Positions 27,526 to 36,796 of a stretch of DNA of 64,000 bases are shown one piece after another. The notes below the pieces were generated by a model that ran no database searches, was not told where the DNA came from, and saw only the letters and a program-made list of their open reading frames with translations. The stretch is from NCBI RefSeq assembly GCF_001280505.1, contig NZ_LBIO01000049.1, positions 62,001-126,000 on the forward strand, in the 5' to 3' direction. Both the position numbers and the translations under genes were made by a program. The DNA comes from Mangrovimonas sp. TPBH4. GTDB taxonomy: Bacteria > Bacteroidota > Bacteroidia > Flavobacteriales > Flavobacteriaceae. Each line of letters starts with the position of its first letter. The stretch's first letter is position 1.

Positions 27526-28322
27526 AATTTAATATTTAAGGTTTTGGAATTCACCGATGTGCCATCGTTATGGGAATAGTACCAGGTCCCGTTTTCCTTG
27601 TACACAATAGCATCGCTACCTTTTACAACAAATACATCCGCTTTGGAAGTTTCCAATAGAACCATAACAACCTTTGGAGTTCTATCTACCAATTGATATC
27701 CTTTATCCAAAGCCTGTGCATATAAGGTTTCCGTTTCCCCTACTGCTGATGGAGTAGATTTAACAGTATTGCTCACCGAAGCCGAGGCTGCTACAGTCGT
27801 GGTATTTTCTTTTACAGTATTTGAAGTAACCGGAGTAGTCTCTGTTACGGGCACGACTGATTGACTTGCCCCAGACACTGGCTCATATACATAGCCCATA
27901 TATTGAAAAGTTTCAAAGGCATCCCTTAGGGCCATGGTATATGCTGTATCGTATGATTTTTCCCTAGACTCCCCTACTTGGGATGATTCAATTACCTTAC
28001 CATCACAATTCTTTAAATCTATCTGCAATTTCGTCTTGAAAAGCCCACCTTTTATTTGCGTAACATTGGCATACAAAGCCAAACACCTGTTAGACTGCAA
28101 ATCTGCAGGAAGTGTCTCATTGTTGAAAAAAGCCGTAAAACCGTATTTATTGAATAGAAACTTGGTCAATGAATTTAATTGATATTCATCATTTGCCTTT
28201 AGAAATTCATATTTCGTTGGAATGATGATATATTTATAATTATTTACGGCATCTTGAGCAAAGCTCCCAAATGCAAACAAGTTGATGGATACCAGTAATA
28301 AAAGACGTTTATAAAAGTTCAT
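27522..28322 (-). CDS. Secreted protein of unknown function
   Basis: This 266-residue protein has a clear signal peptide (ending FGSFAQ). The first half resembles a compact domain (YKYIIIPTKYEFLKANDEYQLNS, then LFNKYGFTAFFNNE). A Thr/Val/Ser-rich linker follows at about residues 160-200, and a C-terminal region contains SKADVFVVKGSDAIVYKENGTWYYSH. No catalytic motif is visible. The N-terminal domain pattern is shared by proteins I know only as hypothetical in Flavobacteriaceae. It is probably periplasmic or surface-attached. Confidence 0.75.
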   Translation of the reverse strand: MNFYKRLLLLVSINLFAFGSFAQDAVNNYKYIIIPTKYEFLKANDEYQLNSLTKFLFNKYGFTAFFNNETLPADLQSNRCLALYANVTQIKGGLFKTKLQIDLKNCDGKVIESSQVGESREKSYDTAYTMALRDAFETFQYMGYVYEPVSGASQSVVPVTETTPVTSNTVKENTTTVAASASVSNTVKSTPSAVGETETLYAQALDKGYQLVDRTPKVVMVLLETSKADVFVVKGSDAIVYKENGTWYYSHNDGTSVNSKTLNIKF

Positions 28323-28362
28323 TGTATTCTTTTTTATGAATTATAAGCTTGCTTAATATAGC

Positions 28363-29052
28363 CTAAAGATAGTTTTTTAATTGAATAAGATGCGTTACTT
28401 GTTTTACAGTTTTCTCTACGTATTCGTTCCTGCAATTGAAAAAAATAGCATCTAAGCCTACTTCCATTGCGCCCTGTACATCTGCTTCAAAACTATCTCC
28501 CACCATGATACTCTCTTCTGGTTTAGCCTTGGCTTCATTTAGGGCAAACTCAAAAATCTCCGGATTAGGCTTCTTAACCCCTACCACTTCTGCATTGGTC
28601 ATGGTCTTGAAAAAATGCCCCATTTTAGAACCATTCATTTTTTTATTTTGGGCTTCCTTAAAACCGTTGGTTATGATATGGAGTTCATAGTTGGGTTTTA
28701 AATAATCCAAGATTTCCAAAGCACCTTCATATACGTGATTAAATGTGGTTAAATAGGTAATATAATCTACCGAAATTTGCAAAATAAGTTCATCAGACAC
28801 ATCAAATTCAATGCTATCAAATGTGTCACGCAACCTACCGTAACGCAACTTTTCTTTATCTATCTTTTCATGCCTGTAGAGTTTCCAATAATTACGGTTC
28901 ACTTTGTTGTACACCAGTAAAAACCTATCCAACGGTGCTTTCAACCCATGAATTTGAAATATTTTCTCAAAAGTCAAGGCAGAATTCCGGTCAAAATCCC
29001 AAAGGGTATGATCCAAATCAAAAAATACGTGCTTGATTTTATGAAGCTTCAT
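28363..29052 (-). CDS. yjjG: HAD-family 5'-nucleotidase, YjjG type
   Basis: The 229-residue protein has HAD motif I FDLDHTLWDFDRNS, motif II in HIITNGF, motif III lysine in GVKKPNPEIF and motif IV MVGDSFEADVQGA. The four-helix cap between motifs I and II fits YjjG-type pyrimidine nucleotidases, which hydrolyse non-canonical dUMP and similar nucleotides and so keep them out of DNA. It overlaps the upstream gene by 14 bases, so the two are coupled. Confidence 0.88.
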   Translation of the reverse strand: MKLHKIKHVFFDLDHTLWDFDRNSALTFEKIFQIHGLKAPLDRFLLVYNKVNRNYWKLYRHEKIDKEKLRYGRLRDTFDSIEFDVSDELILQISVDYITYLTTFNHVYEGALEILDYLKPNYELHIITNGFKEAQNKKMNGSKMGHFFKTMTNAEVVGVKKPNPEIFEFALNEAKAKPEESIMVGDSFEADVQGAMEVGLDAIFFNCRNEYVEKTVKQVTHLIQLKNYL

Positions 29053-30343
29053 TTACAGAATCCAAAACAATATTAAACAATTCCCTAAATCCTTTCCATC
29101 TATGGTCCTCACTAAACGTATAGTTGTGGAAAATTGGAGTAAATGTACCGTTTACTTTTTGCACACTGTGCATTAACCGCTGCAATTCTTCTTTCTTATC
29201 TAAAAATGACTGCTTTTTTAAAAGTGCAAAATCAATACAATGAAAGGAATTAATCTGCAAAGGCGTTTGGATTTCATAATCCAGATCATAAAACTGAAAG
29301 GGTGTACAGGTACTGGCCCTAAACCCCAATTCATTAATATACCCCATGGTAAAGTCTTGTTTCACTTCCAATTCTATCAAGCTTCTGTAGGTTTCGGGTA
29401 AATTGATTTTTGAAAAAGAATTCCTAGAGGCTTCTAAATTGTAATTGGTAATGGCCTCCATTTTTGCCTTTTCTTTTTTAAGAGCTTCATTATTGTCCAA
29501 AGCAAAATAGGAAACCTTGAGCCCTACCTTGCAATAATCTGCAACAGATTTGATAAGGGACATAAACTTCTTCTTGTTTACATTGATATTTTTATCGTAA
29601 GTAGAAAAATCCCCTATCAAAAAGAACACAATGAACCTTTCCTTAAATTGTTTTTGTCTGTTGATGATCCATTTGAAGTTATCATAGGGATCACGTTTAA
29701 AACCAAACATTACTAAAAAACGGGTGTAGACACTTTTCAGTTTGAAGCGAAACAAATCACTCATAGTTCCTCCTATGGTCCTCAGTAAACCTTTTTGCTT
29801 GTAATAATAGGCCATGGGAACGTCTATTACTGGCTGCACCTTATAGCTCCGTTCTGGAAACTGAAACGACTCGAATTGACCTTGAATGACCGCCTTGAAT
29901 TTATAGGCCCAAATGTCGATAACCGGTTGGTTGAGAAAACCGTTTTTATAGGCCAGACTTTCCTTAGCCACAAACCTTCCATAAGGATCTTTAACATGTG
30001 GCAAATATTCCTCATAACGACACAGTAGGTAGAATGCTGCCGCAAAAATATCGAACGGCAGGCTGCTTTTATCACTAGAAGTAAAAAAGCATTTGGTATC
30101 CTCCCAATCCATCACATTAATGTCTACATCACTCAAGCCCTGCTCAAACAACAGTTCATGGCTCCTTATGAAAATTTCATTGCCCAAAGGTTGTTTGGTA
30201 TATGACATCTTAATGTCCTCATGGGCAATAAATTCTTCGATAGTAGTGGTAAAGCCAACAGGAACCCCTAAAATCCTGGTGCAAATATGCTTGAAAGTAT
30301 AAGTTAGACGCGGGGTTATTTTATGGGTATAGACTAATAGCAT
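29039..30343 (-). CDS. Polysaccharide deacetylase-like protein, possibly inactive
   Basis: This 434-residue protein resembles the flavobacterial polysaccharide-deacetylase-family proteins with an N-terminal DUF7033-type domain (PFDIFAAAFYLLCRYEEYLPH is its clearest stretch) and a C-terminal NodB-like fold (YDNFKWIINRQKQF, FTMGYINELGFRASTC). From memory, relatives carry IDIDNAY and GLHPSY where this one has VIDVPMAYY and GLKVSY; the second Asp and the His would then be lost. If so, it may not deacetylate. It overlaps yjjG by 14 bases. No signal peptide or transmembrane segment is apparent. Confidence 0.65.
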   Translation of the reverse strand: MLLVYTHKITPRLTYTFKHICTRILGVPVGFTTTIEEFIAHEDIKMSYTKQPLGNEIFIRSHELLFEQGLSDVDINVMDWEDTKCFFTSSDKSSLPFDIFAAAFYLLCRYEEYLPHVKDPYGRFVAKESLAYKNGFLNQPVIDIWAYKFKAVIQGQFESFQFPERSYKVQPVIDVPMAYYYKQKGLLRTIGGTMSDLFRFKLKSVYTRFLVMFGFKRDPYDNFKWIINRQKQFKERFIVFFLIGDFSTYDKNINVNKKKFMSLIKSVADYCKVGLKVSYFALDNNEALKKEKAKMEAITNYNLEASRNSFSKINLPETYRSLIELEVKQDFTMGYINELGFRASTCTPFQFYDLDYEIQTPLQINSFHCIDFALLKKQSFLDKKEELQRLMHSVQKVNGTFTPIFHNYTFSEDHRWKGFRELFNIVLDSVNEAS

Positions 30344-30433
30344 AAATAGTATTGGAAGGCCTCAACCGGTGTTGTCAACCAAAAATAAGAAATTCCGAAA
30401 GTCCATTGGCAGCATCTTCCCATAAATTTAATT

Positions 30434-31132
30434 TTATAGAATGCCTTCATCGGCGAAACTAAAATAGGCTCTTTCGGTAATGATTAAATGATCCAGTACT
30501 TTAATATCCAAACTAGAACTTGCCTGCTTTAATTTTTGGGTGATTTGTTTATCGGCTTCGCTAGCCACCAAAGTCCCAGAAGGATGGTTGTGAACTAAAA
30601 TAAGTCCTGTAGCTCCCACCTGAAGTGCCGTTTTTAAAACCAGTCGCACATCCACCAAGGTTCCCGTGATTCCACCTTTACTTAACAAATTTTTCTGAAT
30701 TACCTTATTTGAATTATTGAGATATAGTATCCAAAACTCTTCATGGGGCAACTCTCCCACAATAGGCTGCATAAGTTCAAACACAGAAGCGCTGGAGAGT
30801 ATTTTTTGTTTTTCCAAGGCTTCCTCCCCTCTTCGTCGTCTTCCCAATTCCATAGCCGCAACAATACTAATAGCTTTGGCCTCACCAATCCCTTTGAACT
30901 CCATAAGCTGAGTGATGCTCAATTTCCCAAGGTCATTTAAATTGTTGTCAACGCTTGCCAAAATACGCTTGCAGAGTTCCACGGCGCTTTCACTTCTGCT
31001 TCCAGAACCTATCAAAATAGCAAGTAATTCGGAATCACTCAATACCGATTTTCCTTTATCTCGTAATTTTTCGCGGGGTTGGTCGTCTTGCGACCAGTTT
31101 TTAATGGAGAATGATGGTTGGTTATTCTGCAT
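30434..31132 (-). CDS. radC: RadC family JAB/MPN-domain protein
   Basis: The 232-residue protein has an N-terminal helix-hairpin-helix region (LMEFKGIGEAKAISIVAAMELGRRR) and a C-terminal JAB domain with the metal-binding motif HNHPSG followed by the SEAD acid. RadC was named for a supposed repair role that has since been doubted; the fold suggests a metal-dependent isopeptidase or nuclease. It stands alone, 90 bases before the next gene on its strand. Length is normal. Confidence 0.95.
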   Translation of the reverse strand: MQNNQPSFSIKNWSQDDQPREKLRDKGKSVLSDSELLAILIGSGSRSESAVELCKRILASVDNNLNDLGKLSITQLMEFKGIGEAKAISIVAAMELGRRRRGEEALEKQKILSSASVFELMQPIVGELPHEEFWILYLNNSNKVIQKNLLSKGGITGTLVDVRLVLKTALQVGATGLILVHNHPSGTLVASEADKQITQKLKQASSSLDIKVLDHLIITERAYFSFADEGIL

Positions 31133-31263
31133 AATAAAACTTAAGGGTTAGTGTTCCTTAAATTTACATAAAGTAAATCAAACTTTAAGGCACAATAAAT
31201 TTTGACTGACAATCTTTGAAATCCTTTTTATTGTAAATTTACCCGATACCTTTAAACCTTATT

Positions 31264-31713
31264 ATGAAATCCCTTTTTGACACTTCGGCACATACAGAAA
31301 TTTTAGAGCGCATAGATAACATTCAAGAACATAGCATTCCGCTTTGGGGAGAGATGAATGCTGCCAAAATGTTTGCTCACTGTTGTGGCCCTTTAAAAGT
31401 GTCGTTGGGGAAACTTAAACTGAAAAAACCTAATTTTATGATGAAGTTAATGTTGTCATTTTTCAGAAGTTCCCTATACGATGACAAACCCTGGAAAAAA
31501 GGGCTGCCAACCACCAAGGAATACAAAATTACCCAAGACACCAATTTCAGCAGCTCCAAAAAAGAACTGATAGACCTCATCAACGAATTCCATGCTAAAA
31601 AAGACCAAACCACTTGGCCAGTGCACCCCTATTTTGGTACCTTTACCCCCGAACAGTGGGGCATGATGCAGTATAAACATTTAGATCATCACTTTACACA
31701 ATTTGGAGTATAA
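31264..31713 (+). CDS. DUF1569 (DinB-like four-helix) protein
   Basis: This 149-residue protein matches the DUF1569 pattern: IPLWGEMNAAKMFAHCCGPLKVS at the N-terminus, and HPYFGTFTPEQWGMMQYKHLDHHFTQFG at the C-terminus. These helices form a DinB-like metal-binding bundle; the His residues in AHCC and HLDHH are the likely ligands. The function of the family is not known. A TACCTTTA box at 31247-31254 could be its promoter. It is followed six bases later by the PaiB-like gene, so the two are probably co-transcribed. Confidence 0.85.
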   Translation: MKSLFDTSAHTEILERIDNIQEHSIPLWGEMNAAKMFAHCCGPLKVSLGKLKLKKPNFMMKLMLSFFRSSLYDDKPWKKGLPTTKEYKITQDTNFSSSKKELIDLINEFHAKKDQTTWPVHPYFGTFTPEQWGMMQYKHLDHHFTQFGV

Positions 31714-31719
31714 CGGTTT

Positions 31720-32313
31720 ATGGCCTATCCTCCAAAAACATATCGGGACAGCTCTTTACCTCATTTGCTTGAAGTGATAAAAGCATACCCCTTGGCCACG
31801 GTAATTTCTGTAGAAAACAACCGTCCAATAGTTACTCATATCCCGTTGGTCTATAAAGACGGTAAACTCATTGGCCATTTGGACAAACAAAATCCACAAG
31901 CCAAACTTCTAAAAAACAATCAGCCCGTAACCGCTATTTTTTCAGGACCACAGGCCTACATATCGCCCAGCAATTTTGAGTCGGAACAATTACCAACATG
32001 GAATTATATTTTTGTTCATATTCAAGGAAATGCCATTGAAATTTCAGATGCAAATGCCATCAAGGACTCCATGGTAGCCATGACCCATTTTTTAGAAGCT
32101 CCAGATCACAAATACATTTTGGAACAGGACAATCCAAGGATGGAGCAACTCATTAACTACGTAAGTGGTTTTGAGATAGACATTACCCATTGGGAGGGTA
32201 AATTCAAACTGTCACAGGACAAACCCCATCTAGAATTTGTACAGGCCAAAGAAGCGCTTATCACTGAAAACCAAAAGAGCATTCAAGAGTTTTTGGGGAG
32301 ACTCTTTAAGTGA
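31720..32313 (+). CDS. FMN-binding PaiB-like protein
   Basis: The 197-residue protein begins MAYPPKTYRDSSLPHLLEV and contains VISVENNRPIVTHIPLVY, GHLDKQNPQAKLL and LPTWNYIFVHIQGNAIEI, matching the PaiB/split-barrel FMN-binding family. B. subtilis PaiB is called a negative regulator, but most members look like flavin-binding redox or stress proteins. It is coupled to the DUF1569 gene. Function in this organism is unknown. Confidence 0.9.
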   Translation: MAYPPKTYRDSSLPHLLEVIKAYPLATVISVENNRPIVTHIPLVYKDGKLIGHLDKQNPQAKLLKNNQPVTAIFSGPQAYISPSNFESEQLPTWNYIFVHIQGNAIEISDANAIKDSMVAMTHFLEAPDHKYILEQDNPRMEQLINYVSGFEIDITHWEGKFKLSQDKPHLEFVQAKEALITENQKSIQEFLGRLFK

Positions 32314-32340
32314 ATGCCCTTTTCAAAAAAATGATTTAAA

Positions 32341-32985
32341 TTATTCCAAATGATAGGAAACCAATCGTCTTTCTATGGCAGGAATGTCTAGAGCTACATG
32401 TGATGGCGTATCCTTTACCAAACCTATTCCTTCGGCATAGTAATAGTTAACTTTACCCTTATACATAGTTTCATCTTCATCATACTTCAAATAATACTCC
32501 ATTTTCAAACATTCAAAACTTCCTGATTCTACATCAACCAAAACAGGGTTTTCATCAACTCGAATATAATAGGAACCAAAACCTTCCAATTCCCTAACCA
32601 GAATTTCATCAAAATTGTTGTTTACAAATTTGATACTGTTATCCTGGTCTATAAGTGAGCCTTTATAAGCCCTTAAATATTCAAAGTGCTCTCCGTTGGG
32701 ATTACAGTAAGTTATCTCTGCATCATTTCCCGTTGTCTTTGTTCTAAACTCAAAATAAGAATCCCCATAAATATGCTTTGTACCAACTATGGATACAGAA
32801 TCTATAATGCCAGTATCCTCATATGCTTGAGATGTTGTATTATACTTATAATTCTTATAGACCCAAGAATTCCCCTCTTTTAATGCATAAAAGTCTTCAG
32901 GCGAAGGACTTGAATCGTCACTCGAACTACAAGACACTAAAAGGAATATTACCACTATTGCGAATACTGTTGCTTTCATATTCAT
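32341..32985 (-). CDS. Lipoprotein, tandem paralogue B
   Basis: This 214-residue protein has a lipoprotein signal ending LLVSC followed by SSSDDSS, the surface-export pattern. The domain that follows shares FYALKEGNSWVYK, DSVSIVG, NGEHFEYLR and YYYAEGIGLV with the upstream gene at 32992-33630. The two lie six bases apart and clearly arose by tandem duplication. No enzymatic motif is visible. It may be a beta-barrel-like binding domain on the cell surface. Met3 is an alternative start. Confidence 0.8.
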   Translation of the reverse strand: MNMKATVFAIVVIFLLVSCSSSDDSSPSPEDFYALKEGNSWVYKNYKYNTTSQAYEDTGIIDSVSIVGTKHIYGDSYFEFRTKTTGNDAEITYCNPNGEHFEYLRAYKGSLIDQDNSIKFVNNNFDEILVRELEGFGSYYIRVDENPVLVDVESGSFECLKMEYYLKYDEDETMYKGKVNYYYAEGIGLVKDTPSHVALDIPAIERRLVSYHLE

Positions 32986-32991
32986 AAACTA

Positions 32992-33630
32992 TTAATTTTT
33001 AATTTTATAAGAATCTAATCTTCTAATAATATTTGGTATGGGCTGACTGACAAATGAAACCGTACTCAACACCAAACCAATACCTTCGGCATAATAATAA
33101 CGATCTAATCCCGGCAATTGTACACCAGAAGCAGTGATTAAGTACATTTCAGAGTTGATACATGTGAATGTTCCTGCTTCAACCGTAAGTTCCGTGGTTC
33201 CTTCCACCAAGCGTTCATAAACCGATCCCCAATCCTCTTCCCAAATCAATCGTTCTGAATAATCATTATTTGTAAATTTCACAAAACCATCATCCCGTAA
33301 AAGAGTTCCTTCATAGTCCCGCAACAATTCAAAATGTTCTCCATTGGCATTGTAAAGAGCGCTACCAGAGTCATTGCCTGTAGTCCAGGTTCGAAATTTA
33401 TAATATGTATTACCATAAACTTGCTCCTTACCCACAATACTTACGGAATCCACTACACTAGTCTCTAAATACTCGTCTAGAGAAGGACTATATTGATAGT
33501 ATTTATAAACCCAAGAGTTTCCAACTTTTAAGGCATAAAAATTGGAGGATTGATTGGAGGATTCATCGTCGCTCGAGTCACAGGCAATAAATAACGCCCA
33601 AAAGCATAAACAGAAAAGAATACGTTTCAT
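32992..33630 (-). CDS. Lipoprotein, tandem paralogue A
   Basis: This 212-residue protein has a lipoprotein signal ending ALFIAC followed by DSSDDESS, again the acidic surface-export pattern. Its sequence aligns along its whole length with the downstream 32341-32985 product (FYALKVGNSWVYK, VDSVSIVG, NGEHFELLR, YYYAEGIGLV). It is the first gene of the two-gene unit. The function is unknown. Divergence from its copy is large, so the duplication is not recent. Confidence 0.8.
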   Translation of the reverse strand: MKRILFCLCFWALFIACDSSDDESSNQSSNFYALKVGNSWVYKYYQYSPSLDEYLETSVVDSVSIVGKEQVYGNTYYKFRTWTTGNDSGSALYNANGEHFELLRDYEGTLLRDDGFVKFTNNDYSERLIWEEDWGSVYERLVEGTTELTVEAGTFTCINSEMYLITASGVQLPGLDRYYYAEGIGLVLSTVSFVSQPIPNIIRRLDSYKIKN

Positions 33631-33858
33631 AATTGATTGGTTAAAGTTGATTAATTAAAAAACGTAGTTGTACTCTATGCTTGTGATTTTATGGTTTACA
33701 ATTCATTTAACGCAATAATTCCTACAATATTATTGAATTTTAAAATTTCTTATCCAACACTACAAGACCACCAACTACACCATTCATTTTCAATGAACTA
33801 AATATTTTTTAAGGGAATAAAATAGTATATTAGCTATGTAAGTCCATGGCCAATATTT

Positions 33859-36501
33859 ATGTTTAAAATTTCCTCGCACACATATAAAACTATTGTATTT
33901 CTTGCGCTTCTAATATTTCCTATCCTTACCAACGGACAGATTTTGGATACCGAAATCCCCAATGTAATATCAGATTCCATAAAGACAAAAACGCCAAAGG
34001 TCATTCCTCTTACCCATATTATTGAAGGCATTGAGGTTACCAACAAGGAAATCAAGAACATTGACAAAAAGATCAACAAGGACAGAAAGATCACAGAAAT
34101 AGACTCGATGTTCCCCTTTTATGAAGAGTTTTTGAAAATCCAGAAAGAGGAAGTTGACAAATTTCTAAAAGCCGACCCTAACCGTGAAAAAATTGACAAC
34201 CTCATCATAAAATGGGAGGGCTATGGCGAATATCTGGAAATATGGCAGTCTGAAATCAACGAATTTGAAGAACGTAACTCCAGGCTTTACGAAACTATTG
34301 AACCTGCAGAAACCACTTGGAATTTAACCTACGACAATGCCCTAGAGGAAAATGCCCCGCCCGAAATTTTAAACAATATTGTAGCCATTAGGGACAGCGT
34401 TGTAAAACTCAAGGATATCATACTGAAAAACAACAATGACTTTTTGAGTATGGAGGCAAGGATTAATGTGGAATTAAATGAAATTGATGAAGTCATTGAA
34501 GAACTGACCTCTTTGAAAGATTCAGAGGTTTACAATTTGTTCTATCAACGACTTGCCCCTATCTGGACAACCTCCTTTAGCAATATTTGGAAACGCTCCG
34601 GGACCAAAAATATTGATGCTGTTAGAAAGAGTACTTTGGGTACTTTCGATTTTGTAAAAAACCTTAAAAGATTGCTTCCCCTTTTCCTGTTTTTAGTGGC
34701 CTTGATCACACTTCTTATACTCTATTTAAAAAAGGCCTTTACAACATATCCCTTCACGGAAGAGAATGCAGATTTACAACATGCCCAAAGCACTCTCAAG
34801 GAACATTATTTGGCAACCATCTTCTTTCTAACATTTCTACTAGCAAGGTTCTACTTTGTACCAGCACCAAAATTGTTTTTGGACATCTTGACGCTTTGCT
34901 CTTTGTTCTCGGCCATTGCGTTAGTAAGACCTTTAATGTATAAGCGCTTTAAAAAGCTTATCTATTTTGCCATATTTTTTTATGTGTTCGACTCGATTAA
35001 AACCTATGTCTGGTTCAATGCGCAACAGTATAGACTGTATACTTTCATGGAAGCAGTTTTGGCTATGGCAGTTATATTTTCCTTTACCCATCCCTACAGA
35101 GAAACCCTCAAAATGAAGATGGAAACTTTTGGAAAATTCCTGTTTCGGTTGACTCCATTAATTTATGTTTTGTGTGGCATCTCCATAATCGCAAACATAC
35201 TAGGATATATCAACCTAACAGATTTAACTCTAAAAATTAGTACTCGAAGTGGGGTGTTCATCATTTTGTTCTATTCCCTTTTGATTATTTCCAATTCCAT
35301 TTTCTTAAGTATCATCCATAGGCATTTTAGTGTACAGCCTTCCTTCGATCCTGAACTAAAACTACAAACCGAAAAGAAAGTACTTAAGTTCAATAGAGTT
35401 ACTGTCATTATCATTTGGGGGTTGGTTTTTCTAAATATGATAGACCAATTAGCTCCTATCCAAACCTATTTTACTGATACCTCCAGCGACCCCTATAAGT
35501 TTGGCAACTTGTCCTTCACCCTAAATGAAGTCCTTTCATTTTTAGTGGTGTTGTTCATTTCCTTTGCCCTAACCCGCATTGTATCTTTTCTTATTAATGA
35601 TGGCCAAGGGATATTAAGAGTTTTCAAATTTCCCAAAGGCATACCAGCGGCCATATCACTTGTGATTAGATATTTGATTATTGGATTTGGAATCATCTTG
35701 GCTTTATCATCTCTAGGAATCGACTTGAGCAAATTCAACCTTATGGCCGGCGCCTTAGGTTTAGGGATTGGATTTGGCCTGCAAACAGTGATCTCCAATT
35801 TTGTGTCGGGCTTGATCTTGGTATTCGAGCGCCCCATTTTACAGGGAGATACTGTTGAAGTAGACAACCTTTTGGGGACCGTAAACAGGATTGGAGTTAG
35901 ATCTTCCTCAATTACCACTTTTGAAGGTGCCGAAGTGATAGTGCCTAACAACAACTTAATATCAAACGATCTCATCAACTGGACACTTTCCAACAACACC
36001 AAACGTGTAGAAATATTGGTAGGCACTTCTTACAGCTCCGATCCCAATGAAGTACTTAAAATTTTATATGAAGCGGCCAGCAACTATGAAGACACCCTTA
36101 AAAATCCACCTCCACAAGCCTTATTTGTAGACTTTGGGGATAATTCACTGAATTTTACACTTCGGTTTTGGGTACACTATGAATTATGGCTTCAGGCAAA
36201 AAGTGATGTCTCTATTGAAGTTTATAACCAATTTAAGGAAGCCGACATAGAAATTCCATTCCCACAACGTGACATCCATGTAAAAAATATTCCCGAAATT
36301 GTTTCCAATTATAAAACGCCTCCACCCCATGATCCACCTGAAAGCGAAACCAATTTGGACGATACTGAGATTCCGAAAGTGGTGATTCCAATTGAGCACA
36401 GAGATCCTGGGCACGATGTGGAGGTAGATGAAGATGAAAGCGAAGAAACAAATGATGAAGAACCAAACTATGATCAAGAACCAAACAATGACAACCAATA
36501 A
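33859..36501 (+). CDS. Large MscS-family mechanosensitive channel
   Basis: The 880-residue protein starts with a signal-like hydrophobic segment, has a periplasmic helical region rich in Lys and Glu to about residue 270, then roughly ten membrane helices. The MscS core follows: the pore helix AGALGLGIGFGLQTVISNFVSGLILVFERPI and the beta domain GTVNRIGVRSSSITTFEGAEVIVPNN. A very acidic tail of about 50 residues (DEDESEETNDEEP region) ends the protein. It resembles the MscK/YnaI class, which releases solutes on osmotic downshock. The tail could be a site for cation sensing, an inference only. Confidence 0.92.
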   Translation: MFKISSHTYKTIVFLALLIFPILTNGQILDTEIPNVISDSIKTKTPKVIPLTHIIEGIEVTNKEIKNIDKKINKDRKITEIDSMFPFYEEFLKIQKEEVDKFLKADPNREKIDNLIIKWEGYGEYLEIWQSEINEFEERNSRLYETIEPAETTWNLTYDNALEENAPPEILNNIVAIRDSVVKLKDIILKNNNDFLSMEARINVELNEIDEVIEELTSLKDSEVYNLFYQRLAPIWTTSFSNIWKRSGTKNIDAVRKSTLGTFDFVKNLKRLLPLFLFLVALITLLILYLKKAFTTYPFTEENADLQHAQSTLKEHYLATIFFLTFLLARFYFVPAPKLFLDILTLCSLFSAIALVRPLMYKRFKKLIYFAIFFYVFDSIKTYVWFNAQQYRLYTFMEAVLAMAVIFSFTHPYRETLKMKMETFGKFLFRLTPLIYVLCGISIIANILGYINLTDLTLKISTRSGVFIILFYSLLIISNSIFLSIIHRHFSVQPSFDPELKLQTEKKVLKFNRVTVIIIWGLVFLNMIDQLAPIQTYFTDTSSDPYKFGNLSFTLNEVLSFLVVLFISFALTRIVSFLINDGQGILRVFKFPKGIPAAISLVIRYLIIGFGIILALSSLGIDLSKFNLMAGALGLGIGFGLQTVISNFVSGLILVFERPILQGDTVEVDNLLGTVNRIGVRSSSITTFEGAEVIVPNNNLISNDLINWTLSNNTKRVEILVGTSYSSDPNEVLKILYEAASNYEDTLKNPPPQALFVDFGDNSLNFTLRFWVHYELWLQAKSDVSIEVYNQFKEADIEIPFPQRDIHVKNIPEIVSNYKTPPPHDPPESETNLDDTEIPKVVIPIEHRDPGHDVEVDEDESEETNDEEPNYDQEPNNDNQ

Positions 36502-36513
36502 ACCCAATAAATC

Positions 36514-36723
36514 ATGAAACAGGTTACTGTATATTCTGCAAAATCAGATGTTAAAGCCATGGCTATAAAAAATTTGTTAGCCGACAACGCTATTTCCTTT
36601 ACCGAAATTGATAAGAGAGATACCTCTTATGCCAATCTTTTCGGAAATATTGAAATTTCAGTGGATGAAACCGATGTTGAAAAAGCCCAATCTCTTATTG
36701 AAGAGCTTCAGTTTGAGGAATAA
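36514..36723 (+). CDS. DUF2007 putative signal-transducing protein
   Basis: This 69-residue protein begins with an alpha/beta DUF2007-like sequence (QVTVYSAKSDVKAMAIKNLLADNAISFTE) and ends in GNIEISVDETDVEKAQSLIEELQ. Such small ferredoxin-like domains are called putative signal-transducing proteins, but their partners are unknown. It follows the mechanosensitive channel by 12 bases and is followed by a strong terminator, so the two form one operon. Confidence 0.85.
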   Translation: MKQVTVYSAKSDVKAMAIKNLLADNAISFTEIDKRDTSYANLFGNIEISVDETDVEKAQSLIEELQFEE

Positions 36724-36730
36724 ACTATAA

Positions 36731-36777
36731 AAAAGAAGTCTATTGGATCTTTGTTATTTCCCCAATAGACTTCTTTT
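36731..36777. terminator. Bidirectional terminator
   Basis: Sixteen bases at 36731-36746 pair perfectly with 36762-36777 (GAAGTCTATTGG against CCAATAGACTTC, plus AAAA/TTTT ends) around a 15-base loop. It serves the channel/DUF2007 operon on the plus strand and the lipoprotein gene ending at 36797 on the minus strand. Confidence 0.9.
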
Positions 36778-36796
36778 CGCTGAATGAAAATTTAAT

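Noticed and set aside
33783-33797. Short dyad TTCATT-TTC-AATGAA before the MscS gene
   Set aside because: Six base pairs in very AT-rich DNA are expected by chance, and no second copy was noticed.
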